The translations under genes and the position numbers were made by a program. A DNA stretch of 5,074 bases from NCBI GenBank assembly GCA_021741285.1, contig JAIOYD010000136.1:1-5074 (forward strand), given 5' to 3'. The notes beneath the pieces are model-generated. The model had not been told where the DNA came from, made no database searches, and saw nothing but the letters and a program-made list of their open reading frames with translations. This document shows positions 1 through 5,074 of the stretch, piece by piece (position 1 is the stretch's first letter; each line of letters opens with the position of its first letter). The stretch is from Rickettsiaceae bacterium. Its GTDB lineage: Bacteria; Pseudomonadota; Alphaproteobacteria; Rickettsiales; Rickettsiaceae.

Positions 1-68
1 GTGCGCTTGATTCCCGTCAATCTGCGAAACTCTTCTTGGGCTTCACACTTTATTTGTTCAAACCTCAT
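1..68 (-). CDS. Transposase N-terminus, IS5-like (partial)
   Basis: This is the start of a transposase gene reading leftward off the window; only the first 22 codons are present. The peptide begins MRFEQIKCEAQEEFRRLTGI. The FRRLTGIK pattern is typical of the short helix-turn-helix found at the N-terminus of IS5/DDE_Tnp_4-type transposases, where it contributes to binding the element's ends. The catalytic DDE domain would lie outside the window, so activity cannot be judged. The start is supported by an AAGGA Shine-Dalgarno at 75-79 on the minus strand, 6 nt before the ATG. The frame is open and undamaged as far as it goes. Family assignment rests on a short N-terminal motif; another DDE family with a similar HTH is possible. 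Confidence 0.68.
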   Translation of the reverse strand, partial: MRFEQIKCEAQEEFRRLTGIKR

Positions 69-128
69 CTAATATCCTTGCTTTAAAAGCAACCAGTTTA
101 ATCAATCCCTGCGGTTATGCAAGAGGTC
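1..128 (-). mobile_element. End of an IS5-like insertion sequence (partial)
   Basis: The left edge of the window is the 5' end of an insertion sequence that continues out of the window. Seen in the sequence: read on the minus strand, the segment begins GACCTCTTGCATAACCGC, continues through a leader of about 60 nt, and then opens into a transposase reading frame. The first bases resemble terminal repeats of IS5-group elements (an inference from general resemblance). The inner boundary is set by where the interrupted dehydrogenase frame stops matching its family, at positions 128-130. The exact end and the target duplication cannot be fixed because the other end of the element is outside the window. 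Confidence 0.72.
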
Positions 129-396
129 TATTATTAATTAAAACATCAATAGTTTGAAAGTGATTTATAATATTTTTAAACATAATGTCTATTTCTGCTG
201 GTTTTGATAAATCAGCAGGGTCAAACAAAACATCGATAGCTCCAAGTGATTTTAGCTCTTGAATTATACTATCTATTTGCGATTTTTGTGCAAAGCCATT
301 TATTACAATTTTTGCCCCGCTACTAGCAAATTTCTTTGCAATTCCTAGGCCAATGCCACTTGTTGAACCCGTAATCATAACAACTTTCTCTTTCAT
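115..396 (-). pseudogene. bdhA: 3-hydroxybutyrate dehydrogenase (SDR family), truncated by an IS
   Basis: This is the N-terminal third of a short-chain dehydrogenase/reductase, most like D-3-hydroxybutyrate dehydrogenase, which interconverts 3-hydroxybutyrate and acetoacetate with NAD in the cytoplasm. The start at 396 gives MKEKVVMITG at the family's usual position. It has AGGTGG just upstream, whereas the ATG at 411, five codons earlier, has no visible Shine-Dalgarno. The nucleotide-binding motif TGSTSGIG is at residues 9-16, the NGF after the second strand (33-35) is typical of this subgroup, and the DL of the adenine site is at 62-63. The frame follows the family to DVLINN (residue 89, codon 130-132), where NAG should follow. 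It then reads RPLA and stops, and those codons come from the IS end. About 160-170 residues are missing, including the catalytic Ser-Tyr-Lys, so no activity is possible. SDR membership is certain; the substrate is inferred. Confidence 0.85.
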
Positions 397-441
397 ACCA
401 CCTAAAACCATTTTTGTTTTTTTAAAATAACCTATATAAGG

Positions 442-447
442 TATAAT
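442..447 (+). promoter_or_regulatory. Probable -10 box for the zinc-finger/MFS unit
   Basis: A perfect TATAAT lies in the divergent spacer, 37 nt before the ATG of the zinc-finger gene. No good -35 box is visible at 16-18 bp: the hexamer 17 bp upstream is TTTTTA, and a TTGTTT at 414-419 is too far away. In DNA this AT-rich a chance TATAAT is likely enough that the call is only moderate. The box overlaps the left arm of a perfect palindrome. Confidence 0.4.
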
Positions 448-462
448 AATAGTCTATTATTA
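444..462. repeat. 19-bp perfect palindrome in the divergent spacer, possible operator
   Basis: TAATAATAG and CTATTATTA form 9-bp inverted arms around a single central T. The palindrome starts inside the TATAAT box and covers the expected transcription start for the rightward unit. It also lies between the rightward zinc-finger gene and the leftward dehydrogenase gene, where a regulator could act on both. It could be a dimeric repressor site. The arms are almost pure A/T, so chance in an AT-rich spacer is the main alternative. No regulator gene lies nearby. Confidence 0.3.
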
Positions 463-484
463 CTAATATAAAAAAGATTAAAAG

Positions 485-643
485 ATGCAACCTATTGAAA
501 TAGAAAAAACAAATTCAACCACTGTGTCTTGCAAAGGAAAGAACGCACCCTATGATCACCCTAAAGTATATCTTGAAATCAGCCCAAAAGTTGGTAGAGT
601 TGCATGTCCATATTGCAACAAGACATTTACACTTACTCATTAA
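485..643 (+). CDS. CHCC zinc-finger protein (NDUFS6-like), 52 aa
   Basis: This small gene encodes a single zinc-finger domain of the zf-CHCC type, the family that includes the mitochondrial complex I subunit NDUFS6 and its alphaproteobacterial homologues. Seen in the translation: the four expected ligands are Cys16, His25, Cys41 and Cys44, in the arrangement C-x8-H-x15-C-x2-C. They sit in VSCKGKNAPYDHPKVYLEI followed by GRVACPYCNKTF, and the spacing and the conserved DHP and CPYC contexts match the family. There is almost nothing outside the domain, which is usual for bacterial members of 50-80 aa. The ATG at 485 gives a full domain; its Shine-Dalgarno is weak (an A/G-rich stretch ending AAAAG). 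A role in assembly or stability of respiratory complex I is inferred from the eukaryotic homologue. The gene ends 21 nt before the MFS transporter and is probably cotranscribed with it. Confidence 0.88.
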   Translation: MQPIEIEKTNSTTVSCKGKNAPYDHPKVYLEISPKVGRVACPYCNKTFTLTH

Positions 644-664
644 CTTTATTTTGAGCTACCATTT

Positions 665-1909
665 TTGAATAAAAAAAGTTTTATAATTTCAGTATTTACA
701 GTATTCGTGCAATATTACGATTACCATTTGTTTGGTTTTATGGCAGCAAATATTGCTACCAATTTTTTTCCAGCTGATGAAGTAATTACTCAACTTCTCA
801 ACACCTATCTTTTGATGGCGGTTGCAATGATTGCAAAACCACTAGGAGCTATAATTTTTGGTAAAATGGGAGATTTAAAGGGTCGTTCAAATAGTTTTAA
901 AGTAAGTTTAATTGGTACATCTGCAGCCTCATTTATACTTTTTATTGCTCCTTCTTATGAGTCAATAGGTCTTCTATCAGCGTTTATTTTACTTTTATGT
1001 AGAATGTCCATTTGTGCATTTGTTACTTCTGGCTCCGATGGAGTACGCATTTATATTTATGAGCATATCCATGTATCAAAAAGATGTCTTGGTGTTGGCA
1101 TCACTACACTTTTTACACAAGCAGGATCTCTTACCGCTTCGTTGTCAGCATGGTTTTTCACACAGAGTTATTTGCCTGGCTATAGTTGGAAATTTGCTTT
1201 TCTTATTGGGAGTATCTTGGGTATCATCGCACTGCTTGCTATGAAAATTACTAATTTTTCTGATAGCACCCTAATACATGAAGATGATAGTTTTTCTAAA
1301 TTTCAGAACTTATCCTTAACCCAAATTATTAAAACTAATTGGCAACTATTTTTGCTATGCATAATTCTTGCAGGAAGCATAGGTGCTACGAATCAATTCT
1401 TAATAGTGTTCTTTGGTACTTATAATTTTGAAATTATTGGCACAGTTGATCGTTCATCCATGCAAAAAATCATTTCATTAGCAATAGTTGCTTATATGGT
1501 TTTTAGTGTTGTTGGTGGATATATAGCAGACAAGATAGGTCAATATATAGTGGCATTATTTGCTCTATTTGCAGTACTTGTTTGTTCAATTTTGTTATGT
1601 ATAAATCTAAATGATAAGATACTAAATGAATGGGTTTTTATTAGCCTCGCAGCACTGATGCCTTTTATAATAATGCCTGCTGCAGCTATTTTTAAACAAT
1701 CGATACCGGTTGCTATAAGATATAGGTTGTTCGCCCTAAGTCACGCGATAGGATCAGTTGTTATATCAGCACCTACAGCATTTTTATCAACTTTTATCTA
1801 TCATAAAACAAATATTATATGGCTACCAATTGCTTATTTCATTTGTACAATAATAATGATATTCTTCTCTCTGCATTACTTGAATAAAAGAATAGTAAAT
1901 AATTCGTAG
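665..1909 (+). CDS. MFS transporter, ProP-like (metabolite:proton symporter family)
   Basis: This is an inner-membrane secondary transporter of the major facilitator superfamily, 414 aa, with about twelve hydrophobic helices. They lie roughly at residues 6-30, 45-66, 78-96, 100-122, 143-166, 174-194, 226-252, 268-287, 293-314, 322-343, 355-379 and 384-405. The MFS loop motif after helix 2 is visible as GKMGDLKGR (66-74), with its weaker C-half copy GGYIADKIG (284-292). The QYYDYHLFGF start and the PGYSWKFAFLIG before helix 6 resemble the ProP/ShiA group, whose members import proline, betaine or other small acids with protons. The substrate cannot be read from the sequence. The start is TTG at 665, with GAG at 653-655 nine nt upstream. 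The frame is closed by a stop at 641-643, and the next in-frame ATG (residue 26) would remove helix 1. It is slightly shorter than E. coli ProP (about 500 aa) and appears intact. Confidence 0.88.
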   Translation: MNKKSFIISVFTVFVQYYDYHLFGFMAANIATNFFPADEVITQLLNTYLLMAVAMIAKPLGAIIFGKMGDLKGRSNSFKVSLIGTSAASFILFIAPSYESIGLLSAFILLLCRMSICAFVTSGSDGVRIYIYEHIHVSKRCLGVGITTLFTQAGSLTASLSAWFFTQSYLPGYSWKFAFLIGSILGIIALLAMKITNFSDSTLIHEDDSFSKFQNLSLTQIIKTNWQLFLLCIILAGSIGATNQFLIVFFGTYNFEIIGTVDRSSMQKIISLAIVAYMVFSVVGGYIADKIGQYIVALFALFAVLVCSILLCINLNDKILNEWVFISLAALMPFIIMPAAAIFKQSIPVAIRYRLFALSHAIGSVVISAPTAFLSTFIYHKTNIIWLPIAYFICTIIMIFFSLHYLNKRIVNNS

Positions 1910-1913
1910 CTAC

Positions 1914-1990
1914 TCAATCTGGATCAAATGCTAGGCGCGAGGAATCGAAGCCTAGGTACACAACGGGAGAGCAACGAGCCACAGTGCACA
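1914..1990. repeat. GC-rich palindromic repeat-like element between the MFS gene and mutL
   Basis: This spacer differs sharply from its surroundings: 34 of the 60 bases at 1921-1980 are G or C, against roughly a third in the flanking genes. It contains the inverted repeat CTAGGC (1931-1936) and GCCTAG (1950-1955) around a 13-nt loop. The rest (ACGGGAGAGCAACGAGCC and the self-complementary GTGCAC at 1984-1989) has no coding sense in the direction of the neighbours. Composition and structure fit a small dispersed palindromic element of the kind known in Rickettsia genomes (RPE-like), but only one copy is in the window, so repetition is inferred. The hairpin could also help end the MFS transcript, although no run of T follows it. 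Confidence 0.45.
1931..1955 (+). terminator. Short hairpin downstream of the MFS gene, weak terminator candidate
   Basis: A 6-bp G/C-containing stem, CTAGGC paired with GCCTAG, encloses 13 nt and begins 21 nt after the transporter's stop codon. There is no U-tract after the stem, so intrinsic termination is doubtful. The hairpin may simply belong to the repeat-like element around it. Confidence 0.2.
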
Positions 1991-2017
1991 TAATTTATAA
2001 GTGGAAGACTAACTACA

Positions 2018-3841
2018 ATGACAATAAAGATACTTTCAAATAGCACTATAAATAAAATATCTGCAGGCGAGGTCATTGAAAGACCGTCTTCGGTAGTAAA
2101 AGAACTCGTAGAAAATGCTATTGATGCTGGCGCTACAAAAATAAGTGTCACCTTGGAATACTCTGGAAAGAATCTTATTGTTATCAAAGATAACGGCTTT
2201 GGCATGACTAAAGAGGAGTTAGAGCTCGCTATTTTACGTCATGCTACCTCTAAACTTGATGAAGATGATTTACTAAATATAAACAGCTTTGGTTTTCGTG
2301 GCGAAGCTTTACCTTCAATTGGAGCTATTAGTAAATTTAAAATCACTTCCAGAAAATCTGGGAGCATTTCAGCCTACTCTTTAAGCATTATTGGTGGTAA
2401 AATCGAACCAACGATACTTGCTAATATCAATGAAGGAACAATTATCGAGGTTCGTGATTTATTTTTTGCAACTCCAGCAAGGTTGAAATTCTTAAGATCA
2501 GATAAAACAGAACTTGCATCAATCGTGCTAGTGGTAAAGAAAATAGCCTTATCTCATCCTACTATATCATTCATTCTTTCCCATGATGGTCGAGACATTA
2601 TCGATGTCAAAGGTGTAGATGACAACAACTCAATCAAACACAGAACGGAAGAAATTCTTGGAAAGGAATTCACAGAAAATGCAGCAGAAATTTCGCTTGT
2701 CAGAGATGGTATTGAAATATATGGATATTCCTCAATACCTACCTATAACCGGGCGGCTTCTGATGATCAATTTCTTTTTATTAATAATCGACCGGTAAAA
2801 GATAAGATACTTAGCATTGCTTTAAAAGTATCTTATCAAGATTATTTAGCAAGAAATCGTCATCCTGTTTCAGTACTGTTTATCAAGGTTGATCCGCATT
2901 TTGTGGATGTGAATGTGCACCCTGCAAAAAGCGAAGTAAGATTTCACGATCCTAATTTAATACGCAGCCTAGTCATAAGAGCTATCAAAGACGCTCTTAT
3001 GACTAGTAGTAATCAAGTGTCTAATATAGCTTCGAGTGTGGCGCTAAGCTACATGCGCCCTGCTTTATCAACTCCCCAGAACTTCGGTGAAAGAAATATT
3101 GATACTCAAGGAAGATTCCAGTTACCTACCACTACTAGAATACAAAATTTTTCAGTACCCACACAACGTTTTGATAATGATGCTAACAATATTAACATGC
3201 TTATAAAAACCGAGCCTCAATCAAACGCTGGAGAATCTTCATCAGAACATGATCTAAATTTTCCTTTAGGAGCAGCGAAAACACAGCTTCATGGAACTTA
3301 TATAATATCTCAAACACCAGATAGCATTATTATCACGGATCAGCATGCAGCTCATGAACGAATTGGGTATGAGAAAATAAAAGGACAAATTGATAAAAAT
3401 GGCCTCATTAAACAAAGATTACTAATACCAGATATTGTTGAATTACCAGACAGACAAAGAGCAGACTTATTAAATGAAAACAAATTAATTCTGGCAAATC
3501 TTGGTTTAACTATCGAAAAGTTTGGTGAGAGTTCAATTATTGTTTCTGAAATACCTAGTTTAGTCGGCGATATTAATATTAGTCAATTAATTAATGATTT
3601 AGCTGACCACTTGCTATCTATGGGTGAAAATATTGCTCTTACCGAGTTAATTGAACAAATCACCGAGACATACGCTTGTCATTATGCAATTAGAGCTGGA
3701 AGAGCCTTAAATGCCGAAGAAATGAATGGATTACTTCGTCAAATGGAAAATACTCCTTTTTCTGGACAATGCAATCATGGAAGACAAACCTATGTTGAAC
3801 TTAAGCTTAAAGACATAGAAAAATTATTTGGTCGAAGATAA
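2018..3841 (+). CDS. mutL: DNA mismatch repair protein MutL (nuclease-type)
   Basis: MutL couples mismatch recognition by MutS to strand nicking and excision. The 607-aa protein is full length. The N-terminal GHKL ATPase shows the family signature GFRGEAL (92-98), ENAIDAGA (32-39, catalytic Glu32), DNGFGM (58-63), the GTIIEVRDLFFATPAR segment (140-155) and VNVHPAKSEVRF (298-309, with the ATP-sensing Lys304). A polar, Asn/Ser-rich linker covers about 330-415. The C-terminal dimerisation domain carries the endonuclease motif DQHA-x2-E-x4-E (441-452), then ACHYAIR (553-559), CNHGRQ (585-590) and a final FGR (604-606). These are the metal-site motifs of nicking MutL proteins found where MutH is absent. 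CNHGRQ differs from the usual CPHGRP at two prolines but keeps Cys, His and Arg. The ATG at 2018 has GGAAG at 2003-2007. The stop overlaps the start of lipB by one base (TAATG). Confidence 0.97.
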   Translation: MTIKILSNSTINKISAGEVIERPSSVVKELVENAIDAGATKISVTLEYSGKNLIVIKDNGFGMTKEELELAILRHATSKLDEDDLLNINSFGFRGEALPSIGAISKFKITSRKSGSISAYSLSIIGGKIEPTILANINEGTIIEVRDLFFATPARLKFLRSDKTELASIVLVVKKIALSHPTISFILSHDGRDIIDVKGVDDNNSIKHRTEEILGKEFTENAAEISLVRDGIEIYGYSSIPTYNRAASDDQFLFINNRPVKDKILSIALKVSYQDYLARNRHPVSVLFIKVDPHFVDVNVHPAKSEVRFHDPNLIRSLVIRAIKDALMTSSNQVSNIASSVALSYMRPALSTPQNFGERNIDTQGRFQLPTTTRIQNFSVPTQRFDNDANNINMLIKTEPQSNAGESSSEHDLNFPLGAAKTQLHGTYIISQTPDSIIITDQHAAHERIGYEKIKGQIDKNGLIKQRLLIPDIVELPDRQRADLLNENKLILANLGLTIEKFGESSIIVSEIPSLVGDINISQLINDLADHLLSMGENIALTELIEQITETYACHYAIRAGRALNAEEMNGLLRQMENTPFSGQCNHGRQTYVELKLKDIEKLFGRR

Positions 3842-4470
3842 TGCCTAATCTAGACTGGATATCTTTACCTGGGTTAATTGACTATAATATTGGGCTTGAT
3901 TTAATGCAACAAAGGGTTTCTGATGTAATTCTAAATGAAGAAAAAGAAGCTGTATTTTTATTTGAACATCAAGATGTATATACTGCTGGCACTAGTTATA
4001 CAGACAATGACCTATTATCTTGCAAAGGCATTCCTGTTATCTACACAGGAAGAGGAGGTAAATTTACCTATCACGGGCCTGGGCAACGGGTGATTTATCC
4101 TATATTAAACTTAGAGAGAGAAAACAGATCACCAGACCTAAAATTATATATACGCCTTTTAGAACAATGGATCATTAATACCTTACAAAAACTTGATGTT
4201 AAAGCTTATACCCTTGATGGTAAAATTGGTATATGGGTTAACGAAAATAATACTACAGCAAAAATTGCAGCTATTGGAGTAAGGATTAAGAAATGGGTAA
4301 CTTACCATGGTATCGCAATCAACATAACTACTGATCTTAGTAAGTATTCTGGTATAATTCCTTGTGGAATTAGTAATTTTCCTGTAACCTCATTATCTAG
4401 CATTGGAATCAAAATAACGCTGGACGATTTTGATTATTTATTGAAAAAAGAATTTGAAAGATTGTTTTGA
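3841..4470 (+). CDS. lipB: Octanoyl-[acyl-carrier-protein]:protein octanoyltransferase LipB
   Basis: LipB moves the octanoyl group from acyl carrier protein to the lipoyl-domain lysine of enzymes such as pyruvate and 2-oxoglutarate dehydrogenase, the first step of lipoate synthesis, completed by LipA. The 209-aa length matches the family (E. coli about 213). Conserved blocks appear in order: FLFEHQDVYTAGTS (39-52), the substrate pocket GRGGKFTYHGPGQ (70-82), KIAAIGVRI (141-149) with the conserved Lys141, TYHGIAINI (154-162), and IPCGI (173-177) with the acyl-accepting Cys175. Both catalytic residues are therefore present. The ATG lies in TAATG, sharing its A with the mutL stop, and GAAG is only 3 nt upstream, so translation is probably coupled to mutL. 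The cysteine context is IPCGI, as in the family. The gene appears intact and functional. Confidence 0.95.
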   Translation: MPNLDWISLPGLIDYNIGLDLMQQRVSDVILNEEKEAVFLFEHQDVYTAGTSYTDNDLLSCKGIPVIYTGRGGKFTYHGPGQRVIYPILNLERENRSPDLKLYIRLLEQWIINTLQKLDVKAYTLDGKIGIWVNENNTTAKIAAIGVRIKKWVTYHGIAINITTDLSKYSGIIPCGISNFPVTSLSSIGIKITLDDFDYLLKKEFERLF

Positions 4471-4940
4471 TAAAGATATCACGAGTAATAAGTTTATTAA
4501 CAAGCCTTGCTCTAACTTCTTGGTGTTTGGGCTTTTTCTATTTCGTTAAAACTACATCCAATGTATCAAATTATAATCGAAATATGACAGATGCAATAGT
4601 TGTATTTGGTACAAACGATCAAGAACTATACGCTGGTACTCAACTTTTAAAACTCGGCTATGCGCCTTTAGTTTTTGTTACTAGTGATAAACCAAAAACC
4701 GCGTTCTTTCATTTTTTTAAAACATATAATTTAGCCCCCGAACAATTTATTTTCGATAGGGAGCTAGCAGTAAATACATCCAATTATTCTACTGACACCG
4801 CAGAGTTCTTAAGAAAATACAGATTACAATCTATGAGGTTAGTAGTAGGCTCTATCGAATTACCGAGAGCGTTACTTGAGGTGACCGCTAAAATACCACC
4901 TAATATTATCATCATTCCTCATCCAGTAATTAGTATATAG
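4467..4940 (+). CDS. DUF218/YdcF-like membrane-anchored protein
   Basis: This 157-aa protein belongs to the DUF218 family (YdcF, SanA and ElyC relatives). Family members are envelope proteins linked in enterobacteria to vancomycin tolerance and envelope polysaccharide metabolism; the biochemical activity is poorly known. Residues 7-27 form one hydrophobic segment, a signal anchor that would place the domain in the periplasm. The domain shows DAIVVFGTND (42-51), YAGTQLLKLGYAPLVFVTSD (55-74), an NTSNYSTDTAEF segment (103-114) matching the family's NT-x-E region, and LVVGSIELPRALLEV (125-139), matching the family's LVTS-x4-RA block. The start is TTG at 4467, four bases into the lipB end (TTGA), with GAAAG at 4456-4460. 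The first internal ATG (residue 40) would lose the anchor. The protein is shorter than E. coli homologues (over 200 aa), and its stop lies at the junction with an IS630 element, so the last few residues may not be native. Confidence 0.78.
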   Translation: MIKISRVISLLTSLALTSWCLGFFYFVKTTSNVSNYNRNMTDAIVVFGTNDQELYAGTQLLKLGYAPLVFVTSDKPKTAFFHFFKTYNLAPEQFIFDRELAVNTSNYSTDTAEFLRKYRLQSMRLVVGSIELPRALLEVTAKIPPNIIIIPHPVISI

Positions 4941-5074
4941 TAAATCAACTTGAGATAGCGTAATTAAAGAAAGAAACTAGGGAGTCATATAAAGTATTAA
5001 AATGCGTAATTTGTTGCTTTATCCAACGTTTCATATTAGCCCAGAATTTTTCTATCAGATTCAAATCTGGTGAA
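4938..5074 (-). mobile_element. End of an IS630-family insertion sequence (partial)
   Basis: The right edge of the window is the terminus of an IS630-type element that continues beyond it. The transposase frame ends 5 nt inside the DUF218 gene's stop, so the element's end must lie at about 4938-4944. IS630 elements insert at TA dinucleotides, and the run TATATAG at 4934-4940 supplies candidates. The likely terminal repeat then begins GTAAATCAACTTGAGATAGC at 4940. This boundary is inferred, because the second end is not in the window. Confidence 0.7.
4945..5074 (-). CDS. IS630-family transposase, C-terminal fragment
   Basis: Reading leftward from the window edge, the last 42 residues of a transposase are present, ending in a TGA at 4945-4947. 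The fragment opens with SPDLNLIEKFWANMKRW, which matches the conserved DDE_3 block around the third catalytic acid of IS630/Tc1-mariner transposases (usual form SPDLNPIE-x-FW); the Glu is the eighth residue here. The following ITHFNTLYDSLVSFFNYAI matches the helical tail of the family. The proline after LN is replaced by leucine. The rest of the gene, including the first two aspartates, lies to the right of the window, so whether the transposase is whole cannot be told. Confidence 0.85.
   Translation of the reverse strand, partial: SPDLNLIEKFWANMKRWIKQQITHFNTLYDSLVSFFNYAISS

Noticed and set aside
397..411. An earlier ATG at 411 for the dehydrogenase remnant, adding MVLGG.
   Set aside because: Family proteins start at the MKEK position, and AGGTGG lies directly before the ATG at 396, while nothing like a Shine-Dalgarno precedes 411.
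1014..1244. A 76-codon open frame on the plus strand inside the MFS gene.
   Set aside because: It lies wholly within the transporter in another frame and has no family signal or ribosome binding site; it is a shadow of a hydrophobic coding region.
1985..2017. A CATAAT box at 1989-1994 as a mutL promoter.
   Set aside because: No -35 element lies at a suitable distance (the site 17 bp upstream is GGAGAG), and such hexamers are common in AT-rich DNA.
1924..2205. A 93-codon open frame on the minus strand over the start of mutL and the GC-rich repeat.
   Set aside because: Most of it is antisense to the highly conserved MutL N-terminus, and its last part only reads through the repeat-like element. 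There is no start signal or recognisable domain.
1..5074. Possible CRISPR array, tRNA, riboswitch, toxin-antitoxin pair or defence system.
   Set aside because: No regularly spaced repeats, cloverleaf or conserved riboswitch core is visible. The genes are housekeeping, transport or transposition genes, so nothing supports a new defence or regulatory system.

Overview
The window is AT-rich bacterial DNA with short spacers and TTG as well as ATG starts. The gene set suggests an obligate intracellular alphaproteobacterium of the Rickettsiales, probably Rickettsiaceae: a 3-hydroxybutyrate dehydrogenase remnant, a CHCC zinc-finger protein of the complex I NDUFS6 type, a compact ProP-like MFS transporter, MutL with a nuclease motif, LipB and a small DUF218/YdcF-like protein. 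No phylogenetic test was possible, so the lineage is inferred from gene content, protein style and base composition. Fragments of two unrelated insertion sequences (IS) at the window ends point to an IS-rich member of the group.

Layout from left to right. Positions 1 to about 128 are the end of an IS5-like element, with the first 22 codons of its transposase reading leftward out of the window. It has inserted into a leftward short-chain dehydrogenase gene, of which only the first 89 codons remain (130-396). An 88-bp divergent spacer (397-484) holds a consensus TATAAT box and a 19-bp palindrome. Rightward from it run a 52-aa zinc-finger gene (485-643) and a 414-aa MFS transporter (665-1909), which looks like a two-gene unit. 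A 108-bp spacer (1910-2017) is clearly more GC-rich than its surroundings, contains a hairpin, and looks like a small dispersed palindromic repeat. Then come three tightly coupled rightward genes: mutL (2018-3841), lipB (3841-4470) and a DUF218/YdcF-like membrane-anchored protein (4467-4940), each overlapping the previous one by 1 to 4 nt. From about 4940 to the end is the terminus of an IS630-family element, with the last 42 aa of its transposase on the minus strand.

How the genes work together. MutL acts in mismatch repair and keeps the residues of a nicking endonuclease, as expected in bacteria without MutH. LipB starts lipoylation of 2-oxoacid dehydrogenases. The YdcF-like protein probably works at the envelope. 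The three are joined by translational coupling rather than by an obvious shared pathway. The zinc-finger protein probably supports complex I, and the transporter probably imports a small osmolyte or metabolite. The dehydrogenase is dead as written. I found no tRNA, rRNA, CRISPR array or convincing new multi-gene system. The points most worth following are the two IS junctions, the GC-rich repeat and the palindrome over the promoter.
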